This document shows, one piece after another, positions 58,304-64,000 of a stretch of DNA of 64,000 bases. How positions within the stretch are numbered: the stretch's first letter is position 1; the number at the start of each line of letters is the position of its first letter. This DNA comes from Lysinimonas soli (GTDB taxonomy: Bacteria; Actinomycetota; Actinomycetes; Actinomycetales; Microbacteriaceae). A program made the position numbers and the translations under genes. Location of the stretch: positions 799,255-863,254 of the forward strand of contig NZ_JBHSMG010000002.1 in assembly GCF_042655435.1 (NCBI RefSeq), read 5' to 3'. The notes below the pieces were generated by a model. That model ran no database searches. It had not been told where the DNA came from and worked only from the letters and a program-made list of their open reading frames with translations.

Positions 58304-60343
58304 GTGGTCACCGCCCTGTACCGCCGGTATCGTCCGGAGACATTCGCCGAACTCATCGGCCAGTCGCAGGTGACCGATCCGCTGCGCACCGCCCTGCGCA
58401 CCGACCGGGTCAACCACGCCTACCTGTTCAGCGGCCCGCGCGGCTGCGGAAAGACCACGAGCGCCCGCATCCTGGCGCGCTGTCTGAACTGTGCCGAGGG
58501 CCCCACCGACACCCCGTGCGGCGTGTGCGCGAGCTGCGTCGAGTTGGCCCGCGACGGGAGCGGCTCGCTCGATGTGGTCGAGATCGACGCCGCGAGTCAC
58601 AACGGCGTGGACGACGCGCGCGATCTGCGCGAGCGCGCGGCCTTCGCGCCCGCCCGCGACCGCTACAAGATCTTCATCCTCGACGAGGCGCACATGGTGA
58701 CCCCGCAGGGTTTCAACGCCCTGCTCAAGCTGGTCGAAGAGCCCCCGGACCACATCAAGTTCATCTTCGCGACGACCGAGCCCGAGAAGGTCATCGGCAC
58801 GATCCGCAGCCGCACCCACCACTATCCGTTCCGTCTGGTTCCGCCGGCGCAGATGCTCGACTACGTGCAGCAGCTCAGCGCGGCCGAGAAGGTCGAGGTG
58901 CAGCCGGGAGTGCTTCCGCTCGTCGTGCGCGCGGGGGGCGGATCGGTGCGCGACACCCTGTCGCTGCTCGACCAGCTCATCGCCGGCTCCGAGAGCAGCA
59001 CGGTCGAGTACGAGCGGGCCGTCGCCCTGCTCGGCTACACGCACGCGGCCCTGCTCGACGAGGTCGTCGACGCGGTGGGGGCTTCGGATGCCGCCGCCGC
59101 CTTCGCGGGCGTCGACCGCGTCATCCAGACCGGCCAAGATCCGCGGCGCTTCGTCGAAGACCTGCTTGAGCGCCTGCGCGACCTGATCGTGGTGTCGGCG
59201 ACCCGCGACGGGGCGGCGGCGGTGCTGCGCGGCATTCCGCAGGACGAGATCGACCGGATGTCGGTGCAGGCGATCTCGTTCGGTGCGGCCGAGCTCTCCC
59301 GCGCCGCCGATGTCGTCAACGGCGCCCTGACCGAGATGACCGGCGCGACCTCGCCGCGGCTGCACCTCGAGCTCATGGTGGCGCGGTTGCTCGTGCCCGC
59401 CGTCGACGACTCCGCGCGCGGCGCCCTGGCGCGCGTCGAGCGGCTCGAGCGCAGGATCGGCATCGATGTCGCGGCGCCGGCGACTGCCGCCGTTCGGATC
59501 CCTGCGGCGACTCAGGCGCCCGCCGCCGAGGCGGCCGACGTTGCCCCGGTCGACGCCCCCGCCGACGTGACGCAGAACGCCCCGAGTCGTCCCCCCGGCA
59601 CGGAACCGCCGCGCGCGGCCCCCGTCGCCGGCGCGCCCGTGACGCTCCAGCAGCTGCGCGATTCCTGGCCCGAGATCCTCGAGGTCGTGCAGAAGGCCAA
59701 GCGCACCGCCTGGATGGTCGTGTACACCTCCTCGGCGCGCGCCCTGCACGACGACGTGCTCACGCTCTCGTTCCCCAGCGAGACCGACGTGGCCAATTTC
59801 CGGGCCCCCACGACCTCCGGCGACAGCGTCAGCGAGCACCTGCGTGCGGCGATCAACTCGGTGCTGGGCATCCGGGTGAAATTCCTGGCGCGCGTGGATG
59901 CCGAGGCGGCCTCCGCGGCCCCCGCGACGGCGGCGGCGGGCGGCTGGAACGTCCGGCCGATCCCCACCGGCGACACCTCCGAGCCGGCGGCGCGCGTCGC
60001 CCCCGCCGGGGTGCCGTCGTCCCAGGAGCCGCCGTCCGACGAGCCGGAGCCGCCGTCCGACGAGCCCGAACCCCCAATCGACGAGTTCGAGCCGCCCGCC
60101 GACGAACCCGAGCCCTCTGCGCCGTCGGCCCCCGAGCCGCCCGCGGCCCCGCTGCCTCCGAAGCGGGTCATCGACGGCTCGGCGATCAGCGAGCCCCGAC
60201 GCGGCTCCGCGGCCCCGGCCGCGCGCTACGGCGAGGCGGTCGTGCGCGAGCTGCTGGGTGCGAACTTCATCGAAGAGCAGAACCTGGCGCCGCGCGACCG
60301 GCCGGTGCCGCTCGATCCCACCGCCGCCGGAAGCGCGGAGTAG
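58304..60343 (+). CDS. dnaX: DNA polymerase III subunit gamma/tau
   Basis: 679 residues, GTG start. AAA+ clamp-loader core: Walker A GPRGCGKT, zinc ligands in RCLNC, CGVCASC, Walker B FILDEAHM, sensor FATTEPEKV. After about 365 comes a Pro/Ala-rich linker, a domain (about 450-540) and an acidic proline repeat DEPEPP (about 585-610). No A-rich slippery site was seen, so only the long form is expected. Three bases separate it from recR. Confidence 0.96.
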   Translation: MVTALYRRYRPETFAELIGQSQVTDPLRTALRTDRVNHAYLFSGPRGCGKTTSARILARCLNCAEGPTDTPCGVCASCVELARDGSGSLDVVEIDAASHNGVDDARDLRERAAFAPARDRYKIFILDEAHMVTPQGFNALLKLVEEPPDHIKFIFATTEPEKVIGTIRSRTHHYPFRLVPPAQMLDYVQQLSAAEKVEVQPGVLPLVVRAGGGSVRDTLSLLDQLIAGSESSTVEYERAVALLGYTHAALLDEVVDAVGASDAAAAFAGVDRVIQTGQDPRRFVEDLLERLRDLIVVSATRDGAAAVLRGIPQDEIDRMSVQAISFGAAELSRAADVVNGALTEMTGATSPRLHLELMVARLLVPAVDDSARGALARVERLERRIGIDVAAPATAAVRIPAATQAPAAEAADVAPVDAPADVTQNAPSRPPGTEPPRAAPVAGAPVTLQQLRDSWPEILEVVQKAKRTAWMVVYTSSARALHDDVLTLSFPSETDVANFRAPTTSGDSVSEHLRAAINSVLGIRVKFLARVDAEAASAAPATAAAGGWNVRPIPTGDTSEPAARVAPAGVPSSQEPPSDEPEPPSDEPEPPIDEFEPPADEPEPSAPSAPEPPAAPLPPKRVIDGSAISEPRRGSAAPAARYGEAVVRELLGANFIEEQNLAPRDRPVPLDPTAAGSAE

Positions 60344-60346
60344 CCG

Positions 60347-60946
60347 ATGTACGAGGGCATCGTCCAAGAGCTCATCGACGAACTCGGCCGCCTGCCGGGC
60401 ATCGGGCCGAAGTCGGCGCAGCGCATCGCGTTCCACATCCTGCAGACCCAGAGCTTCGACACGACGCGGCTCGCCACGATCCTCTCCGAGGTGCGCGACA
60501 AGGTACGGTTCTGCGCGATCTGCGGCAACGTCAGCGAGCAGGACACCTGCACGATCTGCCGCGATCCGCGCCGCAACCAGTCGATCATCTGCGTCGTCGA
60601 AGAGGCGAAGGATGTCGCGGCCATCGAGCGCACCCGCGAGTTCCGCGGTCTGTACCACGTGCTCGGAGGCGCACTGAGCCCCATCGACGGCATCGGACCG
60701 GGCGACCTGCGTTTCACCCAGCTCGTGCAGCGGCTCGCCGACTCGACCGTCACCGAGGTCATCATCGCCACCGATCCCAACCTCGAGGGCGAGGCCACGG
60801 CGACCTACCTGTCGCGCCTGCTCGTGCAACCCGGGCTGCGGGTCACGCGTCTGGCGTCGGGGCTGCCGGTCGGCGGCGACCTCGAGTACGCCGACGAGGT
60901 GACCCTGGGCCGTGCCTTCGAGGGGCGCCGGGTCGTCGAGGCCTGA
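60347..60946 (+). CDS. recR: Recombination mediator protein RecR
   Basis: 199 residues. Helix-hairpin-helix LGRLPGIGPKSAQRIAFHIL, zinc ligands FCAICGN and CTICRD, Toprim domain with VVEEAKDV and ATDPNLEGEAT. Acts with RecO and RecF in gap repair. Operon with dnaX. Confidence 0.97.
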   Translation: MYEGIVQELIDELGRLPGIGPKSAQRIAFHILQTQSFDTTRLATILSEVRDKVRFCAICGNVSEQDTCTICRDPRRNQSIICVVEEAKDVAAIERTREFRGLYHVLGGALSPIDGIGPGDLRFTQLVQRLADSTVTEVIIATDPNLEGEATATYLSRLLVQPGLRVTRLASGLPVGGDLEYADEVTLGRAFEGRRVVEA

Positions 60947-60962
60947 ACCGGATCCCGGGCGC

Positions 60963-61481
60963 CTAGTTCGACGGGTGCATGACGAGCAGGGAACTCGTGG
61001 CGGTCGCGACGACCTCGCCCCGGGCATCCACCCCCTCCGCGCTCGCGAACATCACGCGTCGTCCGCGCTTGATCACCCGCCCGGTGAAGGTCAGCGTCCC
61101 GGAGTCGAGGGTCACGCCGCGCAGATAGCTGACGTTGAGATCGATCGAGGTGTAGCCGGAGCCGGCCGGGAGCGTCGAGTGCACGGCGCACCCGGTCACG
61201 GTGTCGAGCACGGTCGAGAGCACGCCGCCGTGCACGACGCCGATCGGGTTGTAGTGGCTGGGATGCGGCTCGAGGGTGAAATCGACCTCGCCGTCGAGCA
61301 CCCTGCCGATCCTCATCCCGAGCAGCTGAGCGATCGGGGGAGCCGGCAGCTCGCCCGCCGCGATGCCGCGCAGGTAGTCCAAGCCGCTCACCGTCCGCAC
61401 CAGGGCGAGCGCGGGGCCGGGATCGTTCCAGGTCACCGTGAGCGAGTCCTCGGCACCCCATCCGGGTCGTTCCTCCGTCAT
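60963..61481 (-). CDS. PaaI-type hotdog thioesterase
   Basis: 172 residues. Hotdog fold with GVVHGGVLSTVLDTVTGCAV, the PaaI motif where a catalytic Asp follows the HGG turn, and SIDLNVSYLRGV. Hydrolyses acyl-CoA, perhaps aromatic acyl-CoA. About 45 residues precede the hotdog domain. Convergent with recR, divergent from the HAD gene; its minus-strand -10 TAGCGT stands six bases before the ATG. Confidence 0.85.
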   Translation of the reverse strand: MTEERPGWGAEDSLTVTWNDPGPALALVRTVSGLDYLRGIAAGELPAPPIAQLLGMRIGRVLDGEVDFTLEPHPSHYNPIGVVHGGVLSTVLDTVTGCAVHSTLPAGSGYTSIDLNVSYLRGVTLDSGTLTFTGRVIKRGRRVMFASAEGVDARGEVVATATSSLLVMHPSN

Positions 61482-61487
61482 GCCGAC

Positions 61488-61493
61488 ACGCTA
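61488..61493 (-). promoter_or_regulatory. -10 hexamer of a leaderless thioesterase transcript
   Basis: Minus-strand TAGCGT, six bases before the ATG at 61481. Confidence 0.55.
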
Positions 61494-61594
61494 TTGCCTG
61501 GTGCCCCGCAAGGGGCGCCGATCGCAGCGGATCGCACGCTCTCGTGGGCATCGTGGCGGCGCCCGCTGTCGGCGAATCCCCGCCTCGGATCTGG

Positions 61595-61600
61595 CACACT
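61595..61600 (+). promoter_or_regulatory. Possible -10 of a leaderless HAD transcript
   Basis: CACACT six bases before the GTG at 61607; same spacing as the other leaderless genes but a weaker hexamer. Confidence 0.4.
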
Positions 61601-61606
61601 GTCGCG

Positions 61607-62386
61607 GTGAGCACTGACACCCGGCTGGTCGCCTTCGACCTCGACGACACCCTCGCCCCCTCGAAGTCGCCGGTCGACCCGCGCATGGCCCGCCTCATCG
61701 TCGAGCTGCTCGAGGCCGTCGAGGTGTGCGTCATCTCGGGGGGTCATTTCGGTCAGTTCAAGAGCCAGCTGGTCGACCAGCTGCCGCTCGACAACCCCGA
61801 AGCCCTCGGCCGGCTGCACCTGATGCCGACCTGCGGAACGCAGTACTACCGCTTCGTCGGGGACACACCGAACGAGAGCTTCTGGCATCAGCAGTACGCC
61901 GAGAACCTCAGCGACGACGAGAAGCGCGCGGCGCTCGCGGCGGTCGAGAGCGAGGCCAAGCGGCTCGGGCTGTGGGCCGAGGAGACCTGGGGTCCGATCC
62001 TCGAGGACCGGGGATCGCAGATCACCTTCTCGGCGCTCGGCCAGTCGGCCCCGGTCGATGCGAAGAAGGCCTGGGACCCGACCGGCGTCAAGAAGAACAC
62101 GCTGCGCGAGGCGGTGCAGGCCCTGCTGCCGAACCTCGAGGTGCGCTCCGGCGGTTCGACCAGCATCGACATCACGCGACGCGGGATCGACAAGGCATAC
62201 GGGATGACCAAGCTGGCCCAGCTCACCGACATCCCGATCGAGCAGATGCTGTTCGTCGGCGACCGGCTCGACCCGGACGGCAACGACTACCCGGTCAAGG
62301 CGCTGGGGATGCCGACGTATGCCGTCACGGGGTGGGAGGACACGGCATCCTTCGTCGAGTCGTTCCTCGCCGAGCGCGCCGCGTAG
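61607..62386 (+). CDS. HAD-IIB family phosphatase
   Basis: 259 residues from GTG 61607; the frame is open to 61544. Motif I FDLDDTLAPSK holds the nucleophile Asp, motif II is VISGG, and motif IV reads FVGDRLDPDGND. The cap resembles the Cof/phosphomannomutase-like subclass. A sugar phosphate is the likely substrate. Divergent from the thioesterase, upstream of lysC but with a separate promoter region between. Confidence 0.85.
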   Translation: MSTDTRLVAFDLDDTLAPSKSPVDPRMARLIVELLEAVEVCVISGGHFGQFKSQLVDQLPLDNPEALGRLHLMPTCGTQYYRFVGDTPNESFWHQQYAENLSDDEKRAALAAVESEAKRLGLWAEETWGPILEDRGSQITFSALGQSAPVDAKKAWDPTGVKKNTLREAVQALLPNLEVRSGGSTSIDITRRGIDKAYGMTKLAQLTDIPIEQMLFVGDRLDPDGNDYPVKALGMPTYAVTGWEDTASFVESFLAERAA

Positions 62387-62487
62387 GCCGCGCGGCGTAG
62401 CCCCGCGCGTCGGGACCTCGCGCGTCGGGGTCGTCGCCGACCGATAAACTCAAGGGTCGGAGCGACGCGTCAACCAGGAGCCACCCC

Positions 62488-63765
62488 TTGAGCCTCATCG
62501 TGCAGAAGTACGGCGGATCCTCCGTGTCGGATGCCGAGAGCATCAAACGAGTCGCCAAGCGCATCGTCGAGACACGCAAAGCCGGCAACGACGTGGTCGT
62601 CGCCGTGAGCGCGATGGGCGACACCACCGACGAGCTGCTCGATCTGGCGCACGAGGTCACCCCGATCCCCGATCCGCGCGAACTCGACATGCTGCTCACG
62701 ACGGGCGAACGCATCTCGATGGCCCTGCTCGCCATGGCGATCAAGAGCATGGGGGTCGAGGCCCGTTCGTACACCGGCAGCCAGGCGGGCATGATCACGG
62801 ATGCCCGGCATGGCTCCGCTCGCATCGTCGACGTGACGCCGGTGCGACTTCGCGAGGCGCTCGACGAGGGCGCGATTGCGATCGTTGCGGGGTTCCAGGG
62901 CTTCAACCGCGACTCGAAAGACATCACGACCCTCGGCCGCGGCGGGTCCGACACGACCGCGGTCGCCCTGGCAGCGGCCCTCGGAGCGGACGTCTGCGAG
63001 ATCTACACGGATGTCGACGGGGTCTTCACCGCCGATCCGCGGGTCGTCCCCCGCGCCCACAAGATCGAGCGCATCACGAGCGAGGAGATGCTCGAGCTGG
63101 CCGCCGCCGGCGCCAAGGTCCTGTATATCCGCGCGGTGGAATACGCCCGGCGGCACGGGGTCCTGCTGCACGTGCGGTCCTCGTTCAACAACAACGAAGG
63201 CACCTGGGTCACTGCCGACTACCCGCGCACCGAGGAAGGCACCGCCATGGAAGAGCCGATCATCACCGGAGTCGCCGGCGATCTCAACGAGGCCAAGATC
63301 ACGGTCGTCGGAGTTCCGGACGTGCCCGGCAAGGCCGCCGACATCTTCGCCATCGTGGCCAAGACCGGCGCCAACATCGACATGATCGTGCAGAACGTCT
63401 CGGCCGCGGCCACGGGCCGCACCGACATCTCGTTCACGCTTCCCAAGGGGGAGGGCGAGAAGGTGCTGACCGCGCTGCGGACCACGCAGGCGGAGGTCGG
63501 CTTCGCCTCCCTGCAGTACGACGACCAGATCGGCAAGCTCGCCGTCGTCGGCGCCGGAATGCGCACGAGCGCGGGCGTCTCGGCGCAGCTGTTCCGGGCG
63601 CTGTCGGATGCGGGCATCAACATCGAGATGATCTCCACGAGCGAGATCCGCATCTCGGTCGTCACCCGTGCCGACACCCTGCACGAGGCGATGCGCGTCG
63701 TGCACAGCGCCTTCGGTCTCGACAGCGACGAGGTCGCGGTCGTGCACGCGGGCACCGGGCGCTAG
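62488..63765 (+). CDS. lysC: Aspartate kinase, alpha subunit
   Basis: 425 residues from TTG 62488, with AGGAG seven bases upstream; TAAACT at 62445-62450 may be the -10. Catalytic domain starts VQKYGGSSVSD; TLGRGGSDTTAVALA and EIYTDVDGVFTADPR are kinase motifs. Two ACT domains (about 265-425) include FTLPKGEG and GMRTSAGVSAQLFRAL, where lysine/threonine feedback works in relatives. First step of the aspartate family pathway. asd normally follows, but here the IS begins 15 bases after the stop. Confidence 0.96.
   Translation: MSLIVQKYGGSSVSDAESIKRVAKRIVETRKAGNDVVVAVSAMGDTTDELLDLAHEVTPIPDPRELDMLLTTGERISMALLAMAIKSMGVEARSYTGSQAGMITDARHGSARIVDVTPVRLREALDEGAIAIVAGFQGFNRDSKDITTLGRGGSDTTAVALAAALGADVCEIYTDVDGVFTADPRVVPRAHKIERITSEEMLELAAAGAKVLYIRAVEYARRHGVLLHVRSSFNNNEGTWVTADYPRTEEGTAMEEPIITGVAGDLNEAKITVVGVPDVPGKAADIFAIVAKTGANIDMIVQNVSAAATGRTDISFTLPKGEGEKVLTALRTTQAEVGFASLQYDDQIGKLAVVGAGMRTSAGVSAQLFRALSDAGINIEMISTSEIRISVVTRADTLHEAMRVVHSAFGLDSDEVAVVHAGTGR
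63247..63765 (+). CDS. Aspartate kinase beta subunit from an internal start
   Basis: In-frame ATG at 63247 within lysC, preceded by GAGGAAGG at about seven bases. The product has 172 residues and contains only the regulatory ACT domains. Corynebacterium and Bacillus relatives make alpha2beta2 enzymes by exactly this overlapping arrangement. Confidence 0.75.
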   Translation: MEEPIITGVAGDLNEAKITVVGVPDVPGKAADIFAIVAKTGANIDMIVQNVSAAATGRTDISFTLPKGEGEKVLTALRTTQAEVGFASLQYDDQIGKLAVVGAGMRTSAGVSAQLFRALSDAGINIEMISTSEIRISVVTRADTLHEAMRVVHSAFGLDSDEVAVVHAGTGR

Positions 63766-63823
63766 CCCGGCTCGGCTAGCTGTAGTGCCCAGGGACGTTG
63801 TTTGATCTGGGTTTCGTGATGTG

Positions 63824-63886
63824 ACGAGGACCTCCTCGGCAGAGTGGAGCTGCTACCACTTCGCTCTGACCCAAGGAGGTCCTCGT
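63824..63886 (+). promoter_or_regulatory. Hairpin that sequesters the transposase ribosome-binding site
   Basis: acgaggacctcct (63824-63836) is perfectly complementary to aggaggtcctcgt (63874-63886), which holds the Shine-Dalgarno sequence and two bases of the GTG start. Inner pairs cagag/ctctg and agtgg/ccact extend the stem. In long transcripts the start site would be closed. Confidence 0.8.
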
Positions 63887-64000
63887 GTCTCACGGTAATG
63901 CGGCGTTGACGCCGCGGCATCGGCTTCGTCTTGCCAGGCAGGTGGTTGATGAGGGGTGGTCGATCTCGGCTGCTGCTGCTTACTTCCGGGTGTCGTATCC
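63885..64000 (+). CDS. IS481-family transposase, N-terminal part
   Basis: GTG after a perfect AAGGAGGT. The 38 visible codons give MSHGNAALTPRHRLRLARQV and then a helix-turn-helix start (DEGWSISAAAAYFRVS), as in IS481 transposases. The DDE catalytic domain is beyond the window edge. Confidence 0.85.
   Translation, partial: MSHGNAALTPRHRLRLARQVVDEGWSISAAAAYFRVSY

Larger units (their letters stand above)
63781..64000 (+). mobile_element. IS481-family insertion sequence, left end (truncated by window)
   Basis: The left end probably begins with TGTAGTGCCCAGGGACGTTG at 63781, in the style of IS481 terminal repeats, followed by a leader hairpin and the transposase start. The right end and target duplication are outside the window. 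It sits 15 bases after lysC. Confidence 0.8.

Noticed and set aside
58304..60343. Programmed frameshift in dnaX giving a gamma form
   Set aside because: No A-rich slippery heptamer was seen in the linker region.
57800..61027. Open minus-strand frame of 1075 codons antisense to dnaX and recR
   Set aside because: Same artefact; dnaX and recR on the plus strand have complete catalytic and zinc motifs.

Overview
The window is one contiguous piece of a high-GC actinobacterial chromosome. The likely family is Microbacteriaceae (inference). Supporting signs are strong GC bias in third codon positions, actinobacterial-type XylA and Cbs, the order tRNA-Ser / small SRP RNA / dnaX / recR, and many genes whose -10 hexamer (TAnnnT) lies exactly six bases before the start codon, which implies leaderless transcripts. 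Nothing looks like a plasmid or prophage backbone. The only clear mobile element is an IS481-type insertion sequence cut off by the right edge.

Left part (1-17 kb): a two-subunit ABC exporter (first subunit truncated by the window edge), a LuxR-type regulator, a single-chain ABC exporter, the transsulfuration pair cbs-metB, an isolated AAA ATPase with an AT-rich leader, two membrane glycosyltransferases, an APC permease and a cyclase/kynurenine-formamidase-like enzyme with an altered metal motif.

Middle part (17.3-52.2 kb): an almost unbroken sugar-utilisation island. (a) lacI - mmsA - mmsB - chvE, a multiple-monosaccharide importer. (b) lacI - araD - araB-like - araA, L-arabinose catabolism, with a GTTAACGTTAAC operator. 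(c) A lacI/pfkB pair divergent from frcB-frcC-frcA, a fructose-type importer, with shared TGACACCGxTGTCA-like operators. (d) A MarR/MFS pair with tandem operators, and a PEBP-family gene. (e) xylA-xylB with a strong promoter and an inverted-repeat operator. (f) A lacI divergent from a long operon: binding protein, two permeases, GH3 glycosidase, Gfo/Idh/MocA oxidoreductase, ThuA, second Gfo/Idh/MocA. (g) A ROK regulator, a further LacI and the GH51 arabinofuranosidase abfA with TACAACGTTGTA operators. The two glycosidases lack signal peptides, so the cell seems to import short arabinoxylan-type oligosaccharides and pentoses and to process them in the cytosol.

Right part (52.3-64 kb): housekeeping genes. 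These are a saccharopine-dehydrogenase-like enzyme, a HerA/DUF853 ATPase with a (CAGAAG)6 repeat, a membrane protein, tRNA-Ser(GGA), SRP RNA, a sortase-type surface protein with two IPT/TIG domains placed between the SRP RNA and dnaX, then dnaX, recR, a PaaI-type thioesterase, a HAD phosphatase, and aspartate kinase lysC with an internal start for a beta subunit. The IS481 end follows; its transposase ribosome-binding site is locked in a 13-bp hairpin.

The most promising lead for something undescribed is the 39.4-48.2 kb operon, which combines import, hydrolysis (GH3) and a ThuA/ThuB-like oxidative module with two oxidoreductases. All functions are read from sequence and memory of families; no search was run.
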